Positions 24,250-35,629 of a stretch of 64,000 bases of DNA are shown here, in pieces. The notes beneath the pieces are model-generated. The model did not search any database, was not told the DNA's origin, and was given only the letters and a program-made list of their open reading frames with translations. Numbering within the stretch: the stretch's first letter is position 1; each line of letters starts with the position of its first letter. Made by a program: the position numbers and the translations under genes. This stretch comes from Polytrichum commune (lineage: Eukaryota; Streptophyta; Polytrichopsida; Polytrichales; Polytrichaceae), in contig OX485803.1 of the NCBI GenBank assembly GCA_950295325.1, positions 35,417,554 through 35,481,553 of the forward strand. Direction: 5' to 3'.

Positions 24250-24560
24250 ATCGGTTCGTGTCTCATGTTCTCCAACTTCTACTGATTGGATTTACACAAC
24301 AAAACGTGTGTTTGCAACAACAAATCTACGATGAAACATATGCAAAAACAAGATTGAAAATCAGACCTCCCCATGTTCAATTATGTCACCGAAAATGCAT
24401 GTTTGTTGGTTTCTTAAGTGGATGCATAGGTCTTGCCAATTGTGTTGATTATTGAATGTAGAGTAGTGATTGCTATTTGAAGACATAGTCCAATCTCTTT
24501 CCAACACGTGTCTTTATGATGTTTCCTTGTTGATCTTCACCAAGCCACATACCAATCAAA
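24250..24560 (-). repeat. reverse copy of the 14.2-kb / 28.4-kb dispersed family
   Basis: Reading minus, GAAGACATAGTCCAATCTC is the complement of the GAGATTGGACTATGTCTTC word at 28380. The rest carries GTTGCAAACACACG and the ATCAGTAGAAGTTGGAG word of the 245-bp units. Confidence 0.55.
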
Positions 24561-26439
24561 TAGATAGGGGTCCAATTAAAAAAAAGGAACCACTTAAGAC
24601 CCATCTACCTTACATGAGATATTTGGTAATTTGGTGTTGAGGTTCTATATAAGTTATGTGGGTCGAGGTCTTCGCCTCATGAGATGTAGCATCCCAAGAG
24701 TGTTGAAGTGCTCTTATTCTACATATTTGTATGCATGCCCATAACTTAAAGCCACCCCACATCAATCTTATTCTTTTCAAGCGCTTAGGATTTTGGACAT
24801 TGCTTTTGGAGAAGCAAATTGGGCAACCGTACATTTGGGACCGACTTGTGTACTATGTCCGGTATTGGTGATGTGTCATCGAGGGTTCTATTAGGATTGT
24901 CTCACCTCATGAGACATATAATTTGTCCAACATGTATTTGGCTCTTACTTATGTGAAGTGCGTCCTTATGTGGTTATTTGTCTTATGTGGCTAGTTGGTT
25001 ACAAGGGTCTAATTGGAGTTTAAGCACATATAAACTAGTCACATTCTAATTTTGTGTATATTGAAAGTGAAGTCCATTTTCATTCATGGAACTTGATGTT
25101 GAAAGTTGAAGAAGAAACATAAGGACATTGGGATCATTTCCAATTGAAGGAGTAGAGGTTGACTTTGTAATCACTTAAAGACCACTTTCATACATCCAAC
25201 ATGTGTTAAAAAAAAATTCAAGACATGCATGTACCAATGTGATAGACTAATACTTTGTACATTGTCTCACACCTGAGTAGGCACACAAAATCTCCATTCC
25301 AAACACAACATGAAACTGAAAATATGCCCCCTCCCCCCCCTTCACAACCATAAATTTGCACTTCGACTAAAGGATCTACTAATAAGAGCATGTGAATAAT
25401 GATTGCAAGTTTATCATTGGCAATCTTCTTCAATAAAAAATGCTAGCATAATTTATTCTTCGGCACGTTAATCCAAATGTCATATTGGTCATATGGTCCC
25501 CACCATAGAGACACATACCTTATAGGGTTGTGCACCCGCTTGAGCTAGAACCTAGCGATGTCTAGGTAACTTCATCCGTTGGGGATAGTGAGAATGTAGC
25601 AAAATATCCTATACCATGGTATTTTAAAATTTATATTGGACTTGACTCCAAAAATGCCATCAAATACCCCAAATTAGTGCAATTAGGTCTAATGGGAATG
25701 AATCGACCGTCATCCTATAATATGCTAGATTTTACTGTAGTTGTTTCATACATATGTATGAATGTACCTAGGCATGACAAAATCCAAGCCTCTCAAGTGT
25801 CCATTCTTATGTAAGTAACTCCTAAGGGTAGGAGCATAACTCTTAAGCGTCTGAGAGGCCTACACTGGGCTTTTTCACACACAAAAACATGTGTTTTTAA
25901 GCTACATATCTACATTCTAGTTATTTTTATCAAAACTGACCATATCTTTTTGTATCATTCAGATACTTGTTATTTTTAAGAATTTAAGTTCACATATGCA
26001 ACTTGGGTGCCCTTGTATGCAAATACATACATTGTATTTTGATCACCAATGTCAAGCATGCGTATATTTTAAATTTCTCCTTCACATAAGAAAACGTATA
26101 AAGTAAGGTTTCAAAACCCATAGATTTATAAAGTATGATTCTATGAACTTGGTGAGGCCCATATAAATTTTGTATAGGGCCGTGGATTGAGACCCTACGT
26201 CCTTTGAGGGTTCTAGAAAACTAGATTACATGTGAGATGCACCGGGGTCCATGCATTATATTGCACAATACAATGAGCATGGTTAAGTACATGCAAGAGA
26301 GTGCTTGACATACCCTTGTAAAATCCCCATGGTGCATATGTTTGCCCAATTTACAATAACCTTCGTGTGCGACGTTGTTATTCTAATGCCTTTCATGCCC
26401 TTTTTATAATCATGAAAGACTGTCTTCCTAAATGGGACA
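24561..26439. other. unassigned AT-rich sequence
   Basis: No gene, TIR pair or tandem structure recognised, apart from a C-run at 25331-25340. Confidence 0.4.
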
Positions 26440-26720
26440 ACCATAGTTTAGTGGTTTGTGGTTAGGTGTGGATGTAAGAATGCTTACTAACAAGACATGT
26501 GTTTAAGAGAGATCGGACTACATGCTCAGAATATGGTAGTCGTTCTAAGCTCCATAGTCAACATACGGGGGAATACTTATATAATGACCATTTAATCACA
26601 CCGAGAATCTTCTCTTTGACAATGGATAAGATATTCATGAGTTACAAAAATTTGAAGTGAGTGGCGAAGGACATGGTTTGGAATTGGCACTTGTCTCTCA
26701 CTTATTGGATGTTTTCGCGA
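26440..26720 (+). repeat. dispersed family A copy
   Basis: It contains, in order, GTGGTTAGGTGTGGATGTAA, TTTAAGAGAGATCGGACTAC, ATGCTCAGAATATG, AGTCAACAT, CATTTAATCACACCGAGAAT and TTTGACAATGGATAA. The same order is seen at 28700, 37740, 57735 and (reversed) 40050. Confidence 0.65.
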
Positions 26721-28299
26721 CGTATGAGAAGTGGGTCCAAAGCTTAAAATGACTATTTGACAACCGCTCACCTTAGGGTGAACACACTGGTTTTATGATT
26801 CTCTTGCTCATATATTTGTGTGAAATGTGCTCGAAAAGGTTCTAAGCTTACCCTTCTCGATTAGGGCTATCTACAATGTTGATGTGTAAAGCTCGCCTCA
26901 CATCTATCATGAGATATGAAATGAAATGAGCCACTAGGGCTAAAGGCCCACATTGGTGGGAGGGGGAGGCTCACGTATCTAATTAACTCTAACAAAAGTA
27001 ATTGTAACGAAAGAAATTAGTTATAATTAAAGAATTTCTTTAAAGGTTGAGAACCGAATCAGAGAAGTTGAGAAGAACTTAGGGCATTCTACACATTGTA
27101 CGTCCATTTTAAATATAAAAAAAACATAAGTTTTGGTCAAAACCTTAAATGTTTTAATTTGCATATCCTTTCACATGCAGAAAGAAATACGCAATTAAGA
27201 TTTTGTCAAACTCTCTACTGCTTAAACTAAATATAAGAAGGATAGCTCACCCGGTTAATTTTTATTTTTTTTTTAAAAAAAACTATTCATACACAAGATT
27301 GAATTGTAGTGGGCCTTAAAATTTGAAAACAAGGAACGAAGGCCTTTGAAATAATGATGCTTGTTGCACTTCTATTGGTTACTCCTTTTCTAAGGAGCGT
27401 AGAACTTCCAAGTTGGGGCTCACCTCACATAATGAGTGTATTTCTTCTTTTGGTTGATGGTCGGTTACGGTTTGCTTAATCGGTCAAAACACCATCAAAA
27501 AATTCGTTAACATACTACAAAAAACCCTTTATTCTTAATCTTATTCAAACCTTTTACACCTACTTTCCCCATGTGCTCCAAATAGGAGACACTAGAAATG
27601 GCAATTGTCAACATGGTTAATTGTACATACACCAATTGAAATGCAAGGTTGCAATTCTAGATACTCAATACATGTTAAATGCAATTCATACAATTGTGAT
27701 TGGAACAAAGCCATCCAAAGCAAAAGAACACATGGCTTACCATAGTGAATCACCAAAAACCCAACAAATTCTCAAATGAAGACTAATTCTACTCCCCACC
27801 TCCACCCTAGGCAGCCCGATTGTGCAATTTCTATCCCTCTCGACCTCTCGAGGCTAATCCAATTGCTCCAAGGATGAGTGAAGATAACATTTCAGTCCAT
27901 TCCCACATGCCAAGAATGCAATAACCTCAACGAAACATGAAAATTATGGCTAAAAGAGTACAAAAGAGCTCATACCCAAAGCAACTTATTAAAATGTTGC
28001 TTGAGATCACATGATGAGTTTAGGGTCTAGTAGAATTGATGAATTTGGGTTTACACTCAGGGCTTGTGCCCTCCACCCGCCCTCCAAAAGACGTTTAGGC
28101 AAGTGCACTTTACAATAGATACCATTTGAAAATCACCAAATTTAAATGAGCTACATGAGAATTGATTTTTCCTATTTCTAGAATGAAGGTGAATATCTTC
28201 ATAATTTCATGAAATGAAAATTATAGATGACTTACAATAGTTTTCTTTCAAATATCTACACTTCGGTTTTGGATATGTATCTTTAAGTTTTAAGGTATG
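26721..28299. other. unassigned AT-rich sequence
   Basis: Nothing recognised. Confidence 0.4.
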
Positions 28300-28980
28300 T
28301 AAGTTTTCTCTATTTATATTTGATTGGTGTGTGTTTAGGTGAGTAACAAAACAAACAATACAAAGACATATGTTTAAAAGAGATTGGACTATGTCTTCAA
28401 ATTTTATCAACTACTTTGCACTTGATAATGAACATTATTACAAAGACCTCTGTCTTCAATTAAGGAATCAATGGGCATGCACTTCCATTAACCAAAATCA
28501 CATCAAGGATCATTCGATTTTCAAACCGATTTTTGTTGATGTTACATCATAAATTTGCTAATACAACATAAATTTATGATGTTACATCATAAATTTGAAG
28601 ACATAGATATGGTCAATAGAAGATGGAGATCAAGAAAAAGTAACCGAATTACAGCCACATACCTTGTCTTAGATTAAGAGAGACATGCCTAATTCAATAA
28701 ATTTTCTTAATCATACATATACATTGGAGTGGTGCGTGATTCAATGTGGATCCAAGAATGAACACCCACTGGACATACTTTCAACAAAAGAGATTGGTTT
28801 ACATGCTCAAAACATGTTACTAAGACTTAATCAAGTGGATATAGTTGAGGGAACCTATATACCCATTTAATGAGCACGAGAATCTCCATTTTGATAATGA
28901 ATATTCAGGTACCCAAAATCGTGAGGAAAGTGACTATGACCTCAATTTAGATTTGCTAACCATTTCATGACCTACTAATT
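28300..28980 (+). repeat. composite copy: 245-bp family next to dispersed family A
   Basis: 28370-28680 matches the 14.2-kb tandem unit, including its GAGATTGGACTATGTCTTC lead-in. 28700-28980 matches family A (GTGGTGCGTGATTCAATGTG, AAGAGATTGG, CCATTTAATGAGCACGAGAA, TTTTGATAATGAATATTC). Their adjacency suggests both are parts of one larger element. Confidence 0.6.
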
Positions 28981-29601
28981 GCGTGTTTCATATCCAAGGA
29001 GAAGTAGACTAGTCGGACAAAAAAACAACCAATTCAGGGCCGGTTTACACTATGGACTATGAAGTTGGATCAGGGCAATGTAAGAGCGTTGATTGGTTGT
29101 TGAACTCCACTCGGGACCACTTCAGTTTACACTAAGGAAAAAATGGCAGAGGGACCATGGAGGTCGAGGTCCTCAAATTACGTTTTTCAAGGCCTAATAA
29201 ATACGTTGGACATGGTCCAACGTGTTTTGCGGTGAGAAGAGACAAGAGAGGTGGTTTGGTAGGAAAAGGCAAGGACCCATGGCAGTGAAATGCCATTATA
29301 ATAGCTTTTTAATGAAATTTCTTTTGGGGGCTTTATGTACAATTCTTCGCACTAGGTAAGGCTCACAAGGCACACTTTTCAACATCTATACAATGTAATG
29401 AATTTTGAGAAGCAAGTCCACCCTCTATGTGCCTAGATCATATCATAGCCCTCGAGACATACCATTTCTTCCATGCCCTACCCCTTTAACTTGCTCCCCA
29501 CATGTTTCATCAAACAATGTGGGACATCTAGAACAGAAGAATTTGAGTGCAGATTTGTTTTTTTGGTCTACCAACTGAAATGTTTGGAATGTGAGGGCAT
29601 A

Positions 29602-29651
29602 TAATATACCGTTGGAAAGGGCTTTAAAAATACCTTTCCAACGGTATATTA
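29602..29651. repeat. 19-bp perfect hairpin
   Basis: TAATATACCGTTGGAAAGG at 29602-29620 pairs perfectly with 29633-29651 across a 12-nt loop. Two more hairpins follow: ATAGTCG/CGACTAT near 29706-29724 and AAGAACCACAAT/ATTGTGGTTCTT near 29739-29771. Confidence 0.85.
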
Positions 29652-29787
29652 CACGCCCCAAAATTTTAAAAAATTACAATTGCAAAACAATAAAACAAAA
29701 ATCCATAGTCGTTTAGCGACTATAGATCATGGTGGTCAAAAGAACCACAATGGGAAAACGATTGTGGTTCTTTTTTGCATAGTTTTC

Positions 29788-30116
29788 TACTACACTAAAT
29801 AGGATATTTATTGTCTGATACACTAAATAAAAAATACATATACTAAGTATTAATAACCCTATGAAAGTTAGTGACATTAAATGTAAACTCAAACACTAAA
29901 TATCAACTATGGTAATATGTGGAAGTTATATGTTTTAATTTAGTGCTAATAAGGATATGAAAAAAAGAATAACAATGATAAAAGGAGAATTCCAACATAT
30001 CTTCTAGCAAATCTTCTAACACTTATGATCAAAGAATTGAATATTAATGTTGAGCAAGGGACGGTGGTAACAACATTAAGTATAAACAAGCACTAAATAT
30101 CCTATTTGGTGTAGTG
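29788..30116. mobile_element. nested 329-bp CACTA-like MITE
   Basis: The left end is TACTACACTAAATAGG, then ATATTTATTG. The right end, reverse-complemented, is CACTACACCAAATAGG, then ATATTTAGTG. The CACTA start is intact only at the right end. It lies wholly inside the Harbinger-like element, so it inserted later. No 3-bp duplication was evident. Confidence 0.55.
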
Positions 30117-30510
30117 ACAACACAAAGTACATGTCACATGTACAAATTAAATTGTTCAACATTTTTTGTAAATTTTTTGTGAGAAGATTTGCAAGCCACA
30201 TCTTCGACACATTTAACAAGAAGTGAAGACAAGTGAAGCCCAAGAGAAGACAAGAAAATGATCAAAATTGACTTTTTTTTTCAAAACTATCGTTTTTGGG
30301 CATGTATTAAAAAAAATCAGCACATTTAGTTTTTGGTGCATGGTCATTCTTCTTGGTCCACATTTGGTGTACACCTAATGGGAGGCCCAAGGCTTTCAAA
30401 ACTATTTTTTTTTAAGAAGTCAGACCATGGAAGCTGGACCATGAACTCATACCATTGAAAAAGGCCCTCTTCCATGGTCCGACTTCATGGTCCATAGTGT
30501 ACACCAGCCC

Positions 30511-31740
30511 TAAGAGTCATCTACCTTGTAAAGTTATTGTTCATCCAACACCCTACACCTATGTAAATTTAAACTTTGGTGGTGCCATGAACATAGACCA
30601 CTCTTCATAACTAAAGCTTGGCTAGCTAGTCAACAATTTCTATAGATGAGGGAGATGACCATCCCACCATGTCCACTTGCCAAGTGCTTCAAATTCATCT
30701 CTCCATGTTACCATTGCATGCTCCGTGCACACTTCGAACACACAACACAACACAACATCATTCATCCCCAACAGAAAGGAAGAAACAAAAGAAACTTTGC
30801 TCTTCACCATCTCATGTTCACTGAGTGCCACCATTGCCATCCCCCTACTACCACCATCACCAAAAATCTCCCAACATTAATTTGCAACCTCAAAGACCGA
30901 AATCATGCACCTCCTAACTTATTCCCCATCCACACATATTGCAAATGACCTCAACAAATTGCCAAACTTGCAAATTTGCACACAAACTTCCCCGGAGTTG
31001 TGGATGTGTAGGCAAATTGTAGGATTTGTGAATTTGCACGCATATCAGGACACTTTGTGAATGTTACATGGAAGATGGCAGGGAATTTGGTGGCAAAGAC
31101 TTGATTTTGATCTCCAGGTGATGTCGTTGTTGACTTTGAATATGCAACCAGAGGTAGATCCATCGTGGGTTTCTACACTCTAACATTGTCTCAGAGCATG
31201 TTGGGTCTGAATTTAGGTTGCACATGTGCAAACAAACGGCTGAATTTAAATTGCACGTTTGCGAGCCAACGGTTGGGAGGATTGAGTGGCAGTGGTGGCG
31301 GTGTGTTGAAGCTTGGATATGGGGTCCGTCCATTGGTTGGAGGTTGTTGGCATGGTTGCATTCGGGAGAGGATTGTGAGGAGATAGGGTAAGGTTTTCGA
31401 TACAATTGGTGCCGGGACTAACGATGGGTGCTCGGAGGGAAGCTATGGCGGGGGAGGATAGGAAGAGAAGTTCCTCCGTGGATGTGGAGGACAATTTTGC
31501 GAGACTAGCTTCTTATGCAACATGAGAAGAAGAAGCAAGAATTTGAGCTGAACTGGGGTAGGGTGGCATTTCCATTTTTGTTTCCTGCAATCGGAGGTTT
31601 CACTCTTCGGCTATGGCATCGGAGCGACCTCCGATGCAACGGTGTCGATTGTGTCCCCCCGGAGCTCAACGGCAAAGATTGGTATGCTTTGACATCGCAA
31701 CAGACACGGTTAGTGGTAAGCGGGGCTCCCTTTATGGCGC
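30511..31740. other. unassigned; possible retroelement leader and gag start near 31430
   Basis: A short frame MGARREAMAGEDRKRSSS begins at about 31424 just after TTGGTGCCGGGACT, which resembles a primer-binding-site/leader arrangement, but it stops after about 35 codons. No LTRs or later retroelement domains were found. Confidence 0.2.
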
Positions 31741-32098
31741 TAAGGTAGGGGTGGCAATGTCCGTCCAAATTTCAGATGTGCCTAGTTGGGATGCTGAAAC
31801 TATTTTTTTTATAAATTTTGAGCGCTCCGCAAAGCTGGTGCAAGAGCAACTATGAAAAAAATCAAAATTTTCCAGCATGTTTATGATTTCCTACAAAATT
31901 TTAAAGGAAACCTTGTAAAGTGACCAACACTCGCACATAGGGTACGTGGTATATCCACAGGGTGAATTTCTAAAACCGACCGCTGGCACCATTAAACCGA
32001 CCGCTGGCAACGCTATGAACGGTAAAAGCACCTTGATAGGTGCTTCCGACATAGGGGTCGACTTTAGGACCCGCACGGAAATTGCCACCCCTACCTTA
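31741..32098. mobile_element. 358-bp MITE, TAAGGTAGGGGTGGCAAT ends
   Basis: The left TAAGGTAGGGGTGGCAAT, then TCCGT (after one base), is matched by the reverse complement of the right end. TAGGGGTGGCA-type ends are common in hAT MITEs, but no 8-bp duplication could be confirmed. Confidence 0.6.
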
Positions 32099-32186
32099 TT
32101 CTGGGCTCCATCCTCGCATTCAACATTGCACGTGAGGCCATGCATGCGCTTGGGCTTATTGAACTTGTGAATCTCGGACCCAACGC

Positions 32187-32345
32187 ATGGTGGCATTGGC
32201 GTTTGCCCTGCTGCAAGACCTTGTTGGTGAATCGAACACCTTCGTCATCTTTGGTATCGTCAGTATCATCTCGTTAGGGTTTATTATTCCTACCGTTCTT
32301 GAAACCAAGGAATTGAACTTAGAGCAGATCGAGGCAAGTATAGGT
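32187..32345 (+). pseudogene. fragment of an MFS sugar transporter, C-terminal end
   Basis: The frame reads TFVIFGIVSIISLGFIIPTV then LETKELNLEQIEASI. This resembles the last membrane helix and the PETKGxxLEEIE signature that ends major-facilitator monosaccharide transporters, with Pro changed to Leu and Gly to Glu. A possible donor (GCAA/GTATAG) follows at about 32337. No further exons were seen, so it is probably a captured or stranded gene fragment. The match is by motif only. Confidence 0.4.
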
Positions 32346-33196
32346 GTGCTTTTGACATACCTATACTCTCACTCACTCCTGTATTGTAGGTTTTTTGGTC
32401 ACTCAAGGTTGACAATTCCAAAGAAAGTTTAGAAAGCCAACATACTTAGTTGTGTGAACACCCCTTAATCTGCATCCATGGTATTACAGACTTGCCTACA
32501 AAGGCCAAAAACACAAGCAATAATGTGTACAAACCTCATATATTACATTAGAATTAATCCCTACTATGCAATATTACGCTCACAGTTAGCTCCCATATCC
32601 ATTCTATAATTTACCCCATGCTCTTGCCTTGCCACATTTTGCAGATTCAACACATTGTTGAAGGTTTCCCAAACTCGTGCACCATTCAAGGGAAGTGGGT
32701 GCCTACGATATTTTTGTCATTGTCTTGTTTCGACACTTGCTAATTTTTTTGGCCAATGTTAGAATCATCATACATAGTGTTGGACAGCTTTATTGTGACA
32801 CTATGCAAGTGACAAAAATATCAAAAAATCATTTGTAGAGGAACATTGGATCTCTTGAATCAATCATATTTCGGCAAAGAAACTACGTAGGGCATGTTTA
32901 CACGCAAGTCCGTAGGGCATGGCTCTTGAGAATCCTTGAATTCTCATTGGTTGAGAGTGTCACGGGCTCCCACTATAGGTTTATTTGAGGGTATTTATGG
33001 ACTTATGTCACTGAGGCACTGTGGATGCAGGGTGTGTGGTCGTGGGCATACCACATCCAAGCCATCTTTTCACATAGCCCCATCCTGTGGTCTACGAAAC
33101 TACTCGGGCAACCCGAAAAAATACTTCCGCCAGATAAATATTAGCAGATGAAAAATCAATGTTTGCAAGACAAAGGGGCTGATTGTTCATCCCATC

Positions 33197-33273
33197 GTAT
33201 GAGAGCATTTGTGTGGGATTTTGAAAGTTCCCAAAGGGGGAGCCTTTAAAATCCCACACAAATGCTCTCATAC
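33197..33273. repeat. 26-bp perfect fold-back
   Basis: Arms 33197-33222 and 33248-33273 are exact reverse complements (outer end GTATGAGAGCATTTG), with a 25-nt loop. It may be a minimal fold-back element. Confidence 0.85.
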
Positions 33274-33309
33274 AACCAGTTAAATTTCATTACATTTCAA
33301 GGTTGGTCA

Positions 33310-33420
33310 CCAAAAGGGGCTTGGAGTTGATAGCTATCACTCTTGGTTCTACCTTTCATAAGGAAGAGGTAGAAGTTCGAACCCCCCCCCCCCCGCCGCA
33401 GTTGGCATCACCTCCTTTGC
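33310..33420 (+). repeat. SINE-like tRNA relic with C13 run
   Basis: GTTGATAGCTATCAC (A-box-like) and GAAGTTCGAACCCC (B-box-like, about 33371-33384) lie at roughly tRNA spacing. The B box runs into a C13 homopolymer. No cloverleaf could be completed. Confidence 0.35.
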
Positions 33421-34133
33421 AAGTCATGTTAATGAAGGACTTAATTTGAAAATTTTCATCCAAAATTTGTGAGTGGATGGAGGTGGAGATTTCATTCAAC
33501 ATGAAGTTGTTCAAGCTCTACCCGAGGGGAAGAGAAGCTTGAAGTTGGGGGCAACATAGGTGCCTTTAGATCTACCAGATCGCAATCGATGGCCGAGATC
33601 TTCCTAGCCCCCAACCACACAAGAGACATTCACAGTGCCTCAATGACGTTGCTTATGAACCACAACTCATAACATCTTTAGGGCCGGTTTACACTACGGT
33701 GGAGAAGGCCTCCGGTCGGTCAAGAATGCTTGGCCAAGACATGGTTATATGAGGCAAGTGGTGGATGTGCCGGAGAAGAATTAAAGGCAATAAAATATAT
33801 CTTAAGGAGTCTTGACCGGTTGAAGTCTAAACACCTAGAGGAGAAGTTTAGCGGAGAAGTCCACCGGTGAAGAGAAGTTCACCTAATGGTGAAGATTTTT
33901 TGTGATAAAAAACCATAATTCTCTACATTCACATTGTATCAAAAGATTTCAACAAGAATTGTGTTCATAAGAATTGTGTAATATAATGTTTAATTTTATT
34001 CAAAAGATAATGAAAATTGCCAAATTGCCAATTGTCAAGTTTGGCCCATGTAGGAAATAAATGTCTCCTTGGGTGTTGAAGAATGAAGAGGGGAAAACCC
34101 ATACACATTGGACAAAACACTACTCTTTGGTAT

Positions 34134-34140
34134 TATATAA
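34134..34140 (+). promoter_or_regulatory. TATA box of the Harbinger transposase gene
   Basis: TATATAA lies 62 bp before the transposase ATG and is followed by a C/T-rich leader, consistent with a start of transcription near 34165. Confidence 0.6.
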
Positions 34141-34201
34141 GACATGCTCTCCTCTTAATCATCCTCATCAATTTCTCTCTTCTTATCTTTGATCTTCAAT
34201 C

Positions 34202-35272
34202 ATGGATAATCGAAGAAGAGAGATTTTGTGCTCTCTTATGATCTTTATGGTTTTAAAGTATTTTATCGTTTCAACTATGGCGATACAAAAAACCATCATG
34301 TATCATCATAATGCTTCAATTATGATGATGGCATATTTTTTGTTTGGGAGCAAGGAGAGGGTGGTGTGGAAATTTGACCGGCCAAGTGGATATGTGTCAC
34401 AATTTCTTCTTGGATCATATAATGCAAAAATGTTCAAAGATCGTGTACGGGTGAATAAGCCTACTTTTTTTTATTTATGTCATTTGCTTGGACCCATATT
34501 AAGCAAGAAAGATACAAAATTAAGACTTTGTATTCCAATAGAGTGTAGAATTTCTTTGACATTGCATCGATTGGCAACCGGTGATACTTTGCATACACTT
34601 GCCGATTTGTATGGTATTTCAAAGTCAAGTGCTTCAATCATAGTGAGAGAAATATGTGAGGGTATTAAAAGTGTTTTGAGGCCTTTGGTTTTTCCTAAAC
34701 CAACATTATCAAGAATGAAGCAAATAGCTTTAGACTTTGAGAGTTTGCATGAAATTTCATACATTTTAGGGGCAATAGATGGGAGTCACATTCCAATCAT
34801 AGCTCCTAGTATAGATCATGCTTCATATTATTGTAGAAAGGGATTTTATTCGGTTTTACTTCAAGGTGTAGTGGATTCTCAATGCAAATTTTGGGATTAT
34901 GATTTTGGGTGGGCCGGTAGTATACATGATTGGGTCTTATTTCAAAAATCAGAAATCGGAAAGAAAACAATGAGTAGAACATTTTTACCATATAAGCTTA
35001 TTGGAGATGCTGCATATCCTATGCGTCCATGGTTCTATACACCATTCAAAGGAGAGAAGACTGGTCTTTCAAGGGAGAAACAACATTGGAATTTCATTCA
35101 ATCAAGCATAAGAATGGTAGTGGAGCGTACATTTAGAATGTTAAAGGGGAGGTGGAGGATTCTACTTAAGAAGATTGACATGCCAGTACGTAGCATTCCG
35201 GGTATGGTAACCGCTTGTCTTTGCCTTCACAATTTATGCCTAATTCATGCTGATGAGTTTGACATGAATTAG
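34202..35272 (+). CDS. PIF/Harbinger DDE transposase
   Basis: Catalyses cut-and-paste transposition of its own element and related MITEs in the nucleus. 356 residues to the first stop. A helix-turn-helix-like segment is at about 129-152 (TLADLYGISKSSASIIVREI). The catalytic triad is visible as D193 (GAIDGSH), D269 (LIGDAAYPM) and E308 (MVVERTF), with the family GSIHD motif at 239-243 and the terminal RTFRMLKGRWRIL and CLCLHNLC blocks. The start codon follows a TATA box and leader. The frame does not end naturally at 35272: a single TAG at codon 357 is followed by 118 further open codons. A domain search would settle subfamily. Confidence 0.9.
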   Translation: MDNRRREILCSLMIFMVLKYFIVSTMAIQKTIMYHHNASIMMMAYFLFGSKERVVWKFDRPSGYVSQFLLGSYNAKMFKDRVRVNKPTFFYLCHLLGPILSKKDTKLRLCIPIECRISLTLHRLATGDTLHTLADLYGISKSSASIIVREICEGIKSVLRPLVFPKPTLSRMKQIALDFESLHEISYILGAIDGSHIPIIAPSIDHASYYCRKGFYSVLLQGVVDSQCKFWDYDFGWAGSIHDWVLFQKSEIGKKTMSRTFLPYKLIGDAAYPMRPWFYTPFKGEKTGLSREKQHWNFIQSSIRMVVERTFRMLKGRWRILLKKIDMPVRSIPGMVTACLCLHNLCLIHADEFDMN

Positions 35273-35629
35273 GTAAGAAGTGCTGAAGAAAAGTTGAAGA
35301 AAACATCTCTACAAATCTTTGGTGATTTTAGAGATGTGGATTTGTTCCATGTGTTAGAATCCGGCATTAGTGAGATGAGGAACATACAAAAAGAGGTAGT
35401 GCAAATAGAATTCAATGACATTGACACAAGTGAGATGGACATGGCTTTTGAGCTTGAAGAAAATGTTACTGAAACAAGAGGAAATATAGATGAGAGGACA
35501 AAAATTATGTTGAAAGAAGCAACTGAATTTCACTTGATGCTAGCAGATATCTATTACAAAGAGCAGTTGAAGAGAAAAGCTAAGGTAGTATTTCCAGAAG
35601 ATGTTAGCATGGAAAATGATGATATCTAG
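35273..35629 (+). pseudogene. C-terminal extension of the transposase, cut off by one TAG
   Basis: In the same frame as the transposase, after TAG 35270-35272, 118 codons stay open to a TAG at 35627-35629. The content is acidic and coiled-coil-like (KKTSLQIFGDFRDVDLF, then LESGISEMRNIQKEV, then KEATEFHLMLADIYYKEQL), as expected of a protein tail and not of noncoding AT-rich DNA. Its stop abuts the stop of the convergent Myb-like gene. A donor-like GTAAGA directly follows the TAG, but splicing there would still leave the TAG in the exon. Nonsense mutation or stop-codon readthrough are the options. Confidence 0.65.

Larger units (their letters stand above)
29037..30510. mobile_element. Harbinger-like non-autonomous element, 1.47 kb
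   Basis: The left end is GGGCCGGTTTACACTATGG, then ACTATGAAGTTGGA. The right end, reverse-complemented, is GGGCTGGTGTACACTATGG, then ACCATGAAGTCGGA. The first 16 bases equal the TIR of the intact Harbinger element at 33681. The right flank is TAA and the left flank TCA, so the 3-bp duplication is imperfect. It contains no transposase. It carries three perfect or near-perfect hairpins at 29602-29775 and a nested CACTA-like element. Confidence 0.7.

Noticed and set aside
30646-30948. 100-codon frame rich in His/Cys
   Set aside because: It has no zinc-finger spacing and arises from CCA/CAC-rich low-complexity sequence.
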